The translations under genes were made by a program, and so were the position numbers. A DNA stretch of 64,000 nt from the NCBI RefSeq assembly GCF_900119695.1, contig NZ_LT632547.1, positions 62,001 to 126,000 on the forward strand. Reading direction: 5' to 3'. Of the stretch, positions 16,515 to 25,784 are shown in pieces. A model generated the notes under the pieces. That model did no database searches and was not told the DNA's origin. It was given only the letters and a program-made list of their open reading frames with translations. Source of the DNA: Actinomyces urinae. Lineage in GTDB: Bacteria; Actinomycetota; Actinomycetes; Actinomycetales; Actinomycetaceae. Numbering within the stretch: the stretch's first letter is position 1; the number at the start of each line of letters is the position of its first letter.

Positions 16515-18293
16515 CTAGTTGGAGATATCCAGATTGCCTTCGCGCGCAAGTGCCCAGCGGTAAGCGCTGTTGTCCGCGACGAGCTCGGCGTGGGTGCCGC
16601 GTGCGGTTATGTTTGCCGGCTCTCCTTCATTTGCGGAGATAACCATCGCCTGCTGAGCGCGATCTAGAGGAGTTAGGCGGTGCGTGACAACCAAGACGCC
16701 CAGGTCGTGGCTTTCCCCATCTACGGTTAGAAGGTCGCGGATGAGTCTGTCGGCAGTCTGGTTGTCCACGTGTTCGCCAGGCTCGTCGATAAGCAGAAGG
16801 GGAGCCGGCGCGGCAAGGGCACGCGCAAGCAGAAGGCGTCGCCTTTCACCTCCAGAAACGGTGGTGCCTCCAGAGCCGAGGATAGTTTCCAGTCCTTCTG
16901 GCAGATTGGTTCTCCACTCGCGAAGGCCCGAGCGGTCTAGTAGTGCAATCGCGTCTTCTTCGGTTAACGAAGGGTTAGCCACGCGCAGGTTTTCCAGTAC
17001 TGAGGTTGCAAAAATGTGTGCGTCCTCAGCGGTTAGGGAGACTCGCTTGCCCACTTCCGCGCGGTCGGCGCCGTAGATGTCCACGCCATTTAAGGTCACG
17101 CGTCCAGCTTTTGGCTCAAGCATGCCGGCTAGGGTGAATAAAACAGTGGATTTGCCAATGCCCGATGGGCCTACGAGGGCCAGGCGAGAGCCGGGTTTTA
17201 GCTCTAGGTTTATATCTGTTGCAACAATCGGGCCGCCCGGCCAGCCCACGGAGAGATTCTCTGCTCTTAGCACAGGGGCTGCTTCGTTTGGAATGTCCGT
17301 GCGGCTCGATGTTTCGTCGGTATTGAGGATTTCGTCGATGCGGGTAGCAGCGCGTGCAGAGCGGATGAGTTGAACGGCTGCAGGGCTAAGTTCTGCGGTT
17401 CCTTCAAAGGAAGATAGCGGCGTGAGTACAAGCACGGCGAGCGCAACGGCCGAGACGAGGCCGGCGTGCACTTCTGGTATGCCAAGAGCTATAGCTCCGA
17501 TCACGGCAAGGCCCATGGCGATTGCGTCGATGGCTGCAGCGAATGCTGCGGGACGGGCTGCCTGATCTTTGGCCAAGGTGAGGTCGTTTTGAGTTTTGCG
17601 AATGGAGTCGCGAACGCCTTGCATTTTTCCAGATACCGCAAGTTCAGCGTAGTGGTCGGTGAGGGTCAGCGCTTCACTGGCTAGTTCGGTGCGGGCCTTT
17701 TCTTCAGCAAGCTGTGCGATCCGCGCGGAACGAGCGGTGAGGAGGGGGCCAACGACCCCGGATAGGAGCAGACACAGTGCCAATACGAGCGCTACGGGCA
17801 GGGACAGGAACGCAATGCCGATAACTGTGCCAATACCCGCTACTGCAGCGATCCAAGCTGGAAGCACCGACTTTACGAGCAGGTCGCCCAGAGCGTCCAC
17901 GTCGGCTCCGGTGCGCTCTAAGAGGTCACCTCGTTTTAGTTTGGTGATGGCATCGGTTTTGCGTGTGGAGAGTGTGCGGTAGACATTTTCGCGAAGGTCT
18001 GCGATGCCATAGATTGCAACGGTATGTGAAGCAAGACGTTGCACGTAGCGCAAAACTGCTTTGGATACGCCAAAGAAGCGTACGCCGACGGTAGCCACGG
18101 TGAGGAAGAGGACGGGTGGCATTTGTGACGCGCGAGCGATGAGCCACGCGGATGTGGCTCCCATTCCGATGGTGGCGCCAAGACCGAGGGCGCCGAGTAG
18201 TACGGCTAGGGCAAATTGCGCCTTGTTTACCTGAAGCATGGGCATGAGTCGCTTCAGCGCGGCGCGTTCTGGCTTGGTAATGAAGAGTCTCAT
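16515..18293 (-). CDS. cydC: Thiol reductant ABC exporter subunit CydC
   Basis: Half of the CydDC heterodimer that moves glutathione/cysteine (or heme-related substrate) across the membrane and is needed to assemble cytochrome bd. 592 residues: a six-helix ABC transmembrane domain (about 20-300), then the nucleotide-binding domain with Walker A GPSGIGKST near 378, signature VSGGERRRLLLARAL, Walker B LLLIDEP and H-loop VVTHR. The ATG overlaps the cydD stop by four bases. The D-loop region GEHVDNQTAD is normal for CydC. It is between cydD and the histidine kinase in one leftward operon. Confidence 0.94.
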   Translation of the reverse strand: MRLFITKPERAALKRLMPMLQVNKAQFALAVLLGALGLGATIGMGATSAWLIARASQMPPVLFLTVATVGVRFFGVSKAVLRYVQRLASHTVAIYGIADLRENVYRTLSTRKTDAITKLKRGDLLERTGADVDALGDLLVKSVLPAWIAAVAGIGTVIGIAFLSLPVALVLALCLLLSGVVGPLLTARSARIAQLAEEKARTELASEALTLTDHYAELAVSGKMQGVRDSIRKTQNDLTLAKDQAARPAAFAAAIDAIAMGLAVIGAIALGIPEVHAGLVSAVALAVLVLTPLSSFEGTAELSPAAVQLIRSARAATRIDEILNTDETSSRTDIPNEAAPVLRAENLSVGWPGGPIVATDINLELKPGSRLALVGPSGIGKSTVLFTLAGMLEPKAGRVTLNGVDIYGADRAEVGKRVSLTAEDAHIFATSVLENLRVANPSLTEEDAIALLDRSGLREWRTNLPEGLETILGSGGTTVSGGERRRLLLARALAAPAPLLLIDEPGEHVDNQTADRLIRDLLTVDGESHDLGVLVVTHRLTPLDRAQQAMVISANEGEPANITARGTHAELVADNSAYRWALAREGNLDISN

Positions 18294-20023
18294 CGGGTTT
18301 CCTCCAACAGTCGGGGCTGTTCGGTAAGGAAGAACTGCTGGGCCGTCTTTTCCGCAAGTTGCGGGTAATCCCGAATTTCTTGTTCGGTGGCAGGGCGTGA
18401 CTCGATTTGCAGGATGGAGTCGGCGGCATCCACCACGGCTTTGCGATGCGCGATGACGATAACTGTTCGTCCCATGTCTCGAAGGCGAATCATGGTGTCG
18501 ATAACCTGTGATTCGGTGAGGGCGTCCAGGTGCGCGGTTGGTTCGTCGAGTATTACCCAGGGAGTCTGTTCAAGAAGGGCACGAGTTAGAGCCAGGCGCT
18601 GGCGTTGCCCGACCGATAGGCCGATGCCTCCTTGCCCGATCGAGGTTTCCCACTTGGCCGGGAGCTTTTCCACGACTTCAAGAAAACCGGTTGCGCGCGC
18701 TGCTTCCTCAAGTTTGTCTTGTGAGACGTCAAGACCGAAGGAAATGTTTTCTCGGATAGTTCCCGGCAGTATGGCGGGTGCTTGGGGAACCCACGTATGT
18801 TGCCTCCACCACGAAGCCGGATCGATTCCGGCTAGGTCCATCCCTCCCACTAATACACGTCCGCGAGTAGGTTTGAGCAGTCCTAGAAGGACCATAACTG
18901 TGGTGGTCTTCCCTGCGCCTGACGGGCCTACGAGGGCGGTAATCTTCCCCGTTTGGATGGATGAGTTAAGTCCCGCGGGAGCCCATGCGCCACGTGCTGC
19001 AACGTGGAGATCTTCAATCTGAACGTCGTCGTGGGCAAGGTTTGGGGCCTTCGTGCTGCCTTCGGCTTGGACGGGCTCTTCGAGAATCTCGAAGGCGGCG
19101 TTGGCGGCGGCTACACCGTCTGCCGAGTTATGGAATTGCTTTCCCACCTCGCGCAGGGGCAGGTACACCTCGGGGGCAAGCATGATTACGATCAACCCGG
19201 CGTATAGAGATATGTTGCCATAAACCAGGCGCATGCCAACTTCAACGGCAACAAGTGCAACGGACAGGGTGGCGATGAACTCCAAGATTGCGCCAGAGAG
19301 GAATGCAACGCGCAGGGTTTGCATGGAGGTTTTCGCGTGGGTTTGTCCGAGCTGATGCACGTGTTTGTTAGGCGCTTTTTCGCGACCGAGGGCTTTTAGG
19401 GTGGCGAGGCCGGCGATGAGGTCAAGGAGTTGGGATCCAAGCCGCTCCATGGTTTGCAGTTTTTGGTCGGAATACTCCTGGGTGAGTTTGCCAACGAGAA
19501 TCATGAAGATTGGGATGAGGGGAATGGTAAGTACCGCGATAAGGGCAGAGAGAAAGTCGTAGTAGAGCATGACGGCGAGAGCCACGGGAGTGACTGTCAT
19601 GGTCATGAGTAGTTGCGGTAGGTAGGACACGAAGTATGGCCCTAGGTCGTCTAGGCCGCGGGTTATGAGGGTGATTGTGTCGGTGCCTTTGCGGGCTAGC
19701 CACCGGGAGCCGAGCTTGGTGACGTGGTCAAGCACCTGCTCGCGAAGTTCAATGATGGCGTCATTTGCGGCGCGGTGTGCACGCGAGTTTAGAAGATAGA
19801 GCAGGCCGGCCCGCACGACCACAATTACCAGTAGCGTAATCAGCCACGGGAAGACGTCCGCGAGGGTTTTTCCCTCGGATATGACGGGGGAGATAGCAGA
19901 GGATATCGAGATTGCCTGTGCGAGTACGAGGACTGCCGTGAGCGTGCCAAAAATAGTAATGAAGATGATGTATTTCTTGGCCGCTGCAGCGTATGTCAGC
20001 AATCGTTTATCCAGGGGTTTCAC
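18290..20023 (-). CDS. cydD: Thiol reductant ABC exporter subunit CydD
   Basis: Partner half-transporter of CydC. 577 residues with an N-terminal ABC membrane domain (RLLTYAAAAKKYIIFITIFG onwards, including RHRAANDAIIELREQVLDH-like coupling region), Walker A GPSGAGKTT near residue 367, signature LSVGQRQRLALTRALLEQ near 471, Walker B WVILDEPTAHLDA and H-loop VIAHR. CydD normally precedes CydC, as here. It begins 107 bases after cydB, separated by a large perfect hairpin, so its expression may be lower than that of cydAB. Start is ATG 20023 with no competing upstream candidate in the gap. Confidence 0.94.
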   Translation of the reverse strand: MKPLDKRLLTYAAAAKKYIIFITIFGTLTAVLVLAQAISISSAISPVISEGKTLADVFPWLITLLVIVVVRAGLLYLLNSRAHRAANDAIIELREQVLDHVTKLGSRWLARKGTDTITLITRGLDDLGPYFVSYLPQLLMTMTVTPVALAVMLYYDFLSALIAVLTIPLIPIFMILVGKLTQEYSDQKLQTMERLGSQLLDLIAGLATLKALGREKAPNKHVHQLGQTHAKTSMQTLRVAFLSGAILEFIATLSVALVAVEVGMRLVYGNISLYAGLIVIMLAPEVYLPLREVGKQFHNSADGVAAANAAFEILEEPVQAEGSTKAPNLAHDDVQIEDLHVAARGAWAPAGLNSSIQTGKITALVGPSGAGKTTTVMVLLGLLKPTRGRVLVGGMDLAGIDPASWWRQHTWVPQAPAILPGTIRENISFGLDVSQDKLEEAARATGFLEVVEKLPAKWETSIGQGGIGLSVGQRQRLALTRALLEQTPWVILDEPTAHLDALTESQVIDTMIRLRDMGRTVIVIAHRKAVVDAADSILQIESRPATEQEIRDYPQLAEKTAQQFFLTEQPRLLEETR

Positions 20024-20079
20024 GCTTACCCGTCCTGCACTTTCCTACGGATTCAAGTGGAATACACATCTTATATTAG

Positions 20080-20118
20080 AGATGCGGGGCTGACCATGCA
20101 TTGGTCAGCCCCGCATCT
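20080..20118 (-). terminator. 17-bp perfect hairpin between cydB and cydD
   Basis: AGATGCGGGGCTGACCA pairs fully with TGGTCAGCCCCGCATCT across a 5-base loop. There is no T-run on the minus strand after the stem, so it may be a partial terminator, an RNA-stability element protecting cydAB mRNA, or both. Confidence 0.6.
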
Positions 20119-20129
20119 TGGTGCTTTAT

Positions 20130-21254
20130 CTAGCCTTTGAGGAAGTTCGCTCCAACGCGGATTTGCTTGGGTAGCAGACCCTGGTTTTCTGCGACGTCAT
20201 CAGGCGAGACGCGCTTGCGGAATACCCAGTAGGAGTATGCCGTGTACGCAAGGACGATCGGTACCATCACGATCGCTACGGTCAGCATCACAACGAGCGT
20301 CGAGTGTGAGGACGACGCCTGCGCGATGGTGAGGGAGTATGCCGGGTCGATGCTGGACTTCATCACGTTCGGTGCCATTGCAACGAAGATGAAGGAGACA
20401 GCGCCGGCAATTCCAACCGAGGACGCGACGAACGAGCCCATCGAATTGTTGAGTGCCTTCTGCGATAGTGCGGCCGACACGATGAGGGCGATTGCGGCAA
20501 CCACGAGCGGTAGCCATGCCCATACGGATCCGGCGTAGGCAATTACTGCCCACAGTGCCCAGATCGCGGTGACGCCAGCGGCAATGATCGAGAGCTTGGA
20601 GGACAGAGCCTCTGCGCGGTCGTGCACCGGGCCAGCAGTCTTGAGCGACAGGAACTGTGCGCCCTGGGAGAGCGCAAGGAGCAGAACAGCTACGCCACCT
20701 AGAAGTGTGAACACCGTGAGGAGCGAGAAGAAACCGCCCGTCAGGTGGTGTACGGAGTGTACGAGCACTTCATCGGTGATTGGGGGCGTTACTGCCTCGA
20801 GGGTCATCGGGTCCACGACCTCGATCTTCATGCCCTGTACGAGGTTTGCAAATGCAACGCCGAACAGTAGGGGAACGCCGAAACCTGCAACCGTATGGAT
20901 GGTGTCCCACGTGGAGCGCCATTTAACGGAGTCAATCATCTTGCGCCACTCGATCGCTGCGATACGCAGGATAAGGAGGACGAGGATGAGGAACAGCGCC
21001 AGGTACATGCCGGAGAACATGGTGGCGTACCACTCTGGGAATGCTGCGAAGGTTGCGCCACCTGCGGTGAGGAGCCAAACTTCGTTGCCGTCCCAGTGAG
21101 GACCAATGGTCTTCACGGCTTGGGAGCGTTCTTCGTCGTTCTTAGCGAGGAACGGGAGGAGGGCACCAACGCCGAGGTCGAAGCCTTCCAGAATCAGGTA
21201 GCCGGTCCAGAGGACGGCGATGAGAATGAACCAAACGATACTGAGCCAACTCAT
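20130..21254 (-). CDS. cydB: Cytochrome bd ubiquinol/menaquinol oxidase subunit II
   Basis: Membrane subunit of cytochrome bd, a high-affinity terminal oxidase that reduces O2 to water. 374 residues with about eight to nine membrane helices; the first (LSIVWFILIAVLWTGYLILE) ends in the diagnostic GFDLGVGALLPFLA. GPHWDGNEVWLLTAGGATFA is the other strong CydB signature. It starts at ATG 18 bases after the cydA stop. The subunit itself binds no heme in some bd enzymes but completes the quinol oxidase. Together with cydA it forms the first part of a five-gene leftward operon. Confidence 0.95.
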   Translation of the reverse strand: MSWLSIVWFILIAVLWTGYLILEGFDLGVGALLPFLAKNDEERSQAVKTIGPHWDGNEVWLLTAGGATFAAFPEWYATMFSGMYLALFLILVLLILRIAAIEWRKMIDSVKWRSTWDTIHTVAGFGVPLLFGVAFANLVQGMKIEVVDPMTLEAVTPPITDEVLVHSVHHLTGGFFSLLTVFTLLGGVAVLLLALSQGAQFLSLKTAGPVHDRAEALSSKLSIIAAGVTAIWALWAVIAYAGSVWAWLPLVVAAIALIVSAALSQKALNNSMGSFVASSVGIAGAVSFIFVAMAPNVMKSSIDPAYSLTIAQASSSHSTLVVMLTVAIVMVPIVLAYTAYSYWVFRKRVSPDDVAENQGLLPKQIRVGANFLKG

Positions 21255-21272
21255 TGTTTATACCAACCTTCC

Positions 21273-22814
21273 TCAGTATCCGAACGACAGGTGTGTGTCG
21301 GGGGTTACTTCATTCGTCTTCGAGTAGGGCACATGCATGCCTTCACGTACCCAGCGACGCAACAGTAGGAACCAAATGACGCCGAGCCCGCCGTATAGGA
21401 GGGTGAACAGCACCGTGGTTACCAGCACCTGTCCCGCTGGCACCGTACCCGATGCGGCGAACTCAGTGAGCTGGAGAACGCCACCGACTGGATCTTGGTT
21501 CAGCGCGCCGGCAATGTTCGGGTATACCACCCATGGCTGGCGGCCAATTTCGGTGAAGATCCAACCTGCGGATGCACCGATGAACGGCCATGGCAGGCAG
21601 AAGAGGGCGAAGTTAGCCATCCACTTGGAACGGGCGAGCTTGTCGCCGCGGTACCAGTAGAGGATTCCTAGGCCCAGCAGCATCGAAATGAGGCCGAGCG
21701 TAACCATGATGCGGAATGAGTAGAACACTGGCATCGATGGTGGGCGGAAGTCGTACTGCGATGCATCACCGTAGCGCGAGGTGAACGACTCGTTGGCGTT
21801 AAGCATCTCGACCATGCGGTCTTGGATGTCGCGCACGCCTTCGACTTCAGCGTTGAAGGAGTTGTGCGAAAGGAACGATGCGAGTCCGGGAACCGTAATG
21901 AAGCGGGTCATATCGCCAGAATCGTCGAGGGGGCATTCGCCAAAGCCTGCAACGGTGAAGGCGGCGCCTTCGGTATCCATACAGATGCCTTCAGCAACAG
22001 CCATCTTCATTGGCTGGAGTTTGACCATTTCTACGCCCTGGAAGTGGCCGGTGGCAATGGTGCCGAGGCCAGCAATAATGAGGGCCCAAGCGCCGAACTT
22101 AGCGATTGGCTTCCAGATTTCGCGTGCTTCGCGTTCGCCGTGCTCACCAGCGTTTGCGCAGCGTACTGTCCACCACACTGCAATGCCTGCAATGAAGGTG
22201 CCAGCTACGAACAGGGAGGTGAAGAGGACGTGCGTGAATCCGAGGAAGAGCACGGGGTTGGAGATGACCTTGAAGAAGCCGCCGGCTCCGTCAAGTTCTG
22301 CGCGGCCGGTGGCCGGGTTGTATAGGGCGCCTACAGGGTGCTGCATCCAGGAGTTTGCACCGAGGATCCATACGGCTGAAATCGTTGAGCCAATGGCTAC
22401 AAGCCAGATGGCAGCTAGGTGCATCCGCTTTGAGATGCGGCCCCAACCGAAGATCCACAGGCCTAGGAAGGTCGATTCCATAAAGAATGCGAGCAGTGCT
22501 TCAACTGCTAGCGGTGCGCCGAAGATGTCGCCAACGAAGCGGGAGTATTCGGACCAGTTCATACCGAACTGGAACTCCTGCACGATGCCGGTGGCGACGC
22601 CAAGCGCGAAGTTAATAAGGAACAGTTTTCCGAAGAATCGCGTTGCCTGCAGCCAGACCTCATTACCGCTTCTGTGCCACTTGGTTTGCATGATTGCAAC
22701 CAGGAGGCCCAGGCCAATGGTTAGGGGTACCTGTAGGAAGTGGTAGACAGTTGTGATTGCAAACTGCCACCGCGCCAGAAACACTGCGTCGAGTGCTGCT
22801 GGGAGGACGGTCAT
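21273..22814 (-). CDS. cydA: Cytochrome bd quinol oxidase subunit I
   Basis: Catalytic heme subunit (b558, b595, d). 513 residues. The high-spin heme ligand His25 is in ARWQFAITTVYHFLQVPLTI; the segment FLGFTHVLFTSLFVAG near residue 193 carries the b558 His; GRQPWVVYPN is the conserved motif after the periplasmic Q-loop, which here is of the short actinobacterial/Firmicute type. NWSEYSRFVGDIFGAPLAVE is also typical. It starts at ATG preceded by a long AT-rich gap containing palindromes. Cytochrome bd supports microaerobic growth and tolerance to nitric oxide and sulfide in other bacteria. Confidence 0.95.
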   Translation of the reverse strand: MTVLPAALDAVFLARWQFAITTVYHFLQVPLTIGLGLLVAIMQTKWHRSGNEVWLQATRFFGKLFLINFALGVATGIVQEFQFGMNWSEYSRFVGDIFGAPLAVEALLAFFMESTFLGLWIFGWGRISKRMHLAAIWLVAIGSTISAVWILGANSWMQHPVGALYNPATGRAELDGAGGFFKVISNPVLFLGFTHVLFTSLFVAGTFIAGIAVWWTVRCANAGEHGEREAREIWKPIAKFGAWALIIAGLGTIATGHFQGVEMVKLQPMKMAVAEGICMDTEGAAFTVAGFGECPLDDSGDMTRFITVPGLASFLSHNSFNAEVEGVRDIQDRMVEMLNANESFTSRYGDASQYDFRPPSMPVFYSFRIMVTLGLISMLLGLGILYWYRGDKLARSKWMANFALFCLPWPFIGASAGWIFTEIGRQPWVVYPNIAGALNQDPVGGVLQLTEFAASGTVPAGQVLVTTVLFTLLYGGLGVIWFLLLRRWVREGMHVPYSKTNEVTPDTHLSFGY

Positions 22815-23161
22815 GTTTCCGCCTTTCCGAGTTGATAGGTAAATAAGGTCGGCGACTTTCGACGACCCCTCTTAGAAACCACTTTATGCATTAATGCAAG
22901 GAGTGTGCGGAGAATTTATCTCCCAATCGAGGTTTTATCTGACAAAGCGTGTAATAACGCGCAAGTTAAGCCGCTCACAAAGCGTTTTTTTGATAACAAA
23001 ATGGTAAATGAAAAAATAATTAGGAAAAATTATTGTTTCTAAAAAGGGTTTTGATCAATTTGCGAGGCTCTTTTCGGCCTGTGTTTGCGACGGCGAAAAA
23101 GGTGTTTATGGACGCATTTTCGCCCCCTGCGTCGCCGTATTCGGCCGATCTTCGGTGATTG

Positions 23162-23170
23162 TGCGATAAT
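23162..23170 (+). promoter_or_regulatory. Extended -10 promoter of rne
   Basis: TGCGATAAT, an extended -10 (TGn plus GATAAT), predicts transcription from about 23177 and a 5' UTR of roughly 135 bases. No matching -35 is visible, as is common for extended -10 promoters. Confidence 0.5.
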
Positions 23171-23276
23171 TCCTCTTGGAAATACTTTCGCCATACCGTG
23201 AAAGTGGTGCATGCAGGTGATGTTTTCTCCCTGTTTTGTGCTTGTGTTAGCCGCCTGGGCTACACCGTTTAGGTTT

Positions 23277-23293
23277 CCGTCTGAGTAAGACGG
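23277..23293 (+). promoter_or_regulatory. Hairpin beside the rne ribosome-binding site
   Basis: CCGTCT/AGACGG stem with a five-base loop ends eight bases before the AGGAG at 23301-23305. RNase E autoregulates through 5' UTR structure in E. coli; a similar role here is only a hypothesis. Confidence 0.4.
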
Positions 23294-23311
23294 CTGCTGC
23301 AGGAGCTTGGT

Positions 23312-25672
23312 ATGAAGTCCTGCGCCAACTGGAGAAGGCTTGTGACAACAGAAAAAAATAATGAGGCTGATCGCGCCGAAAATGGAGTCGAAACCGATCC
23401 GTTTTCGCCCGGTGTAGGCGCCCCCGTTTTCTCGGGTGCGCACAAAGTGAATGAGGAAGTCCCGCAAGGGACAAAGGTCCCTGTGGCTGCTGCGGCAACG
23501 TTGCTGTTCCAAGCTCCTGCGATTTCTCACCCGATTTCAAGCGGGAATGATGACGAGCGTCCCGCTCGTAAACAGAGGTCTCGCAGGCGCATGGTGGAAA
23601 CGGAAGAAGATGTTACGGAATCGTCCTCAATCGATGATGACGAGAACGACGATGAACACTCGGAACAAACTGGTGACGACGCGAATGAAGAGCAGGTCAC
23701 TACGGTGCGTCGGCGCAGGCGCAGGCGTTCCGCGGCAGAAGATGATGATTCTTCTGAACTGTCTAATGAGGTTGAAGGCGTCAAGGGGTCGACGCGTCTA
23801 GAAGCAAAACGTCAGCGTAGGCGTGAGGGGCGTCGAGAGAATCGTCGTCGTCAGGTTGTAACAGAATCGGAGTTCTTGGCCCGGCGTGAGTCTGTGAAGC
23901 GCGAGATGATCGTGCGCGAGAAGAACGGGCTGAACCAGATTGCCGTTCTTGAAGATGGGTTGTTGGTCGAGCACTACGTTGCGCGCCGCACCCAGCAGAC
24001 AATGGTCGGCAACATTTACCTCGGTCGCGTGCAGAATGTTTTGCCGTCTATGGAGGCCGCGTTCGTTGACCTTGGGAAGGGCCGCAATGCGGTTTTGTAT
24101 GCCGGTGAGGTGAACTGGGAGGCACTCGGATTCCAAGGCAGGCCGCGTCGCATCGAGCAGGCTTTGAAGTCTGGTGACACTGTCTTGGTGCAGGTCACGA
24201 AGGATCCGATCGGGCATAAGGGTGCTCGTCTGACTTCGCAGATCACGTTGGCAGGCCGGTTCTTGGTGCTGGTGCCGGACGGGCAGATGACCGGTATTTC
24301 GCGCAAGCTTCCCGAGAAGGAGCGGGCGCGCCTCAAGAAGCTACTGTCTAAGATCGTTCCGAAGGATTCGGGAGTGATTGTCCGTACCGCTGCAGAGGGC
24401 GCTACGGAAGTGCAGCTGCGCGATGATGTGAATCGTCTGCAGGCGCAATGGGACGAGGTCGTACAGAAGCAGAAGAAGGGGCAGAAAGCTCCGGTGATGT
24501 TGCGATCAGAGCCAGAGCTCGCTGTTCGCGTGGTTCGCGATGTCTTCAACGAGGATTTTTCTTCGCTAACCGTGCAGGGCTCGGGTACGTGGAAGACCAT
24601 CAGCGAGTACGTGTCAAAGCTGTCACCGGACCTGGAAGATCGTTTGGTTCACTGGACCAAACGCGAGGACGTATTCCACTCGCATCGCATTGATGAGCAA
24701 CTTGCGAAGGGAATGGATAATAAGGTCTGGCTTCCCTCGGGTGGTTCCTTGATCATCGACCGCACGGAAGCAATGACCGTCATCGATGTGAACACGGGTA
24801 AGTTTATTGGCTCGGGTGGCACGCTTGAAGAGACGGTCACCATGAACAACCTGGAAGCCGCTGAAGAGATTGTTCGTCAGCTGCGGCTTCGCGATATTGG
24901 CGGAATCATCGTCATTGACTTTGTTGACATGGTGCTCGAGTCTAATCGCGACCTCGTGCTTCGCAGGCTGGTGGAGTGCTTGGGGCGCGATCGCACGCGT
25001 CATCAGGTTACGGAGATCACGGCTCTTGGCCTTGTACAAATGACGCGAAAACGGGTTGGTGAAGGGCTAGTCGAGGCCTTCTCTACCCCGTGCGAGTGCT
25101 GTGAGGGCAGGGGCTTCATCGTTCACTCCAGTCCGGTGGAGAAAGATAAGTCTGGTCACGCTATCCCGCCTAAGAAGCAGAAGTCGGAGCCGGCGAGAGA
25201 GCCGGAATCCGACGAAAAGCATGAGGAAGTGAAGGCAGCGCTTTCGGCAATCGCCGCCTCCGCTGCTTCGAAGCATCACGAGGAAAAGGAAGAAGGCCAG
25301 AGCCACTCGAAGAAGTCTGATCGCAAGCGAGGGCAAAGAAAACGCAAGCACGGCGATGACAAGAATTCGAGTAGTGAGTCCAGCGATTCTCATGCGACCG
25401 GGGATAAGGAGCCGGTAGTTGCGTCTGAGCAAGAAAACGGTGATGGTGCGGTAGCCCCCCGCAAGCGAGCGCGGCGAGCGGTCACCATGGAGGTTGGAAA
25501 CCCCAAGGTTAAGCTCGATCTGCCCGAACCGATAAAAACTGAAAAGATTGGAAGGCCCGCGGCTGTGAGCCTCGATGACATTCAGTTACCTGACGCTTCT
25601 TCCCGCCCTGCCAAGAAGGCTAGACGAGCGGTAATGTCGCAACCTAATGCCGGTGGGGAAGAGGATAAGTAA
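23312..25672 (+). CDS. rne: Ribonuclease E/G
   Basis: Single-strand endoribonuclease for rRNA processing and mRNA decay. 786 residues: a charged disordered N-terminal extension (1-190) with Arg-rich RRRRRRRSA, the S1 domain (VGNIYLGRVQNVLPSMEAAF, FVDLGKGRNAVLYAGEVNW), the 5' sensor/RNase H region (GARLTSQITLAGRFLVLVP), the catalytic VIDVNTGKFIG...IIVIDFVDM, a CECCEGRGF zinc-link motif, and a disordered basic tail with repeated RARRAV/KARRAV. This sandwich of catalytic core between two tails is the actinobacterial layout. ATG 23312 has AGGAG six bases upstream; GTG 23342 with GGAG seven bases upstream is an alternative. Confidence 0.94.
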   Translation: MKSCANWRRLVTTEKNNEADRAENGVETDPFSPGVGAPVFSGAHKVNEEVPQGTKVPVAAAATLLFQAPAISHPISSGNDDERPARKQRSRRRMVETEEDVTESSSIDDDENDDEHSEQTGDDANEEQVTTVRRRRRRRSAAEDDDSSELSNEVEGVKGSTRLEAKRQRRREGRRENRRRQVVTESEFLARRESVKREMIVREKNGLNQIAVLEDGLLVEHYVARRTQQTMVGNIYLGRVQNVLPSMEAAFVDLGKGRNAVLYAGEVNWEALGFQGRPRRIEQALKSGDTVLVQVTKDPIGHKGARLTSQITLAGRFLVLVPDGQMTGISRKLPEKERARLKKLLSKIVPKDSGVIVRTAAEGATEVQLRDDVNRLQAQWDEVVQKQKKGQKAPVMLRSEPELAVRVVRDVFNEDFSSLTVQGSGTWKTISEYVSKLSPDLEDRLVHWTKREDVFHSHRIDEQLAKGMDNKVWLPSGGSLIIDRTEAMTVIDVNTGKFIGSGGTLEETVTMNNLEAAEEIVRQLRLRDIGGIIVIDFVDMVLESNRDLVLRRLVECLGRDRTRHQVTEITALGLVQMTRKRVGEGLVEAFSTPCECCEGRGFIVHSSPVEKDKSGHAIPPKKQKSEPAREPESDEKHEEVKAALSAIAASAASKHHEEKEEGQSHSKKSDRKRGQRKRKHGDDKNSSSESSDSHATGDKEPVVASEQENGDGAVAPRKRARRAVTMEVGNPKVKLDLPEPIKTEKIGRPAAVSLDDIQLPDASSRPAKKARRAVMSQPNAGGEEDK

Positions 25673-25745
25673 ACTCAAGACGACACGCGCGCGGCTCCGG
25701 TGGTGAATGCCACACGCCTACAAGCGATAAAACGAGCAAATTCGT

Positions 25746-25774
25746 TTGATTGCTGCGCGCGTTTCAAGTAGTCT
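25746..25774 (+). promoter_or_regulatory. Promoter of rplU-rpmA
   Basis: -35 TTGATT (25746-25751), 17-bp spacer, -10 TAGTCT (25769-25774), placing the transcript start near 25781 and giving a leader of about 47 bases. Confidence 0.55.
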
Positions 25775-25784
25775 TGATCGTCGG

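Larger units (their letters stand above)
22815..23311. promoter_or_regulatory. AT-rich divergent regulatory region of cydA and rne
   Basis: About 500 bp without ORF. It includes the 12-bp perfect palindrome TGCATTAATGCA (22887-22898), a direct repeat ACAAAGCGT (22942-22950 and 22977-22985, 35 bases apart) on the cydA side, a long A/T-rich tract (22990-23045), and on the rne side an extended -10 and a hairpin. The palindrome and repeats are candidate sites for the neighbouring response regulator or a redox repressor; this is inference. Confidence 0.5.

Noticed and set aside
21781-22746. 321-codon plus-strand frame inside cydA
   Set aside because: cydA has all conserved motifs on the other strand; this is a GC-bias shadow.
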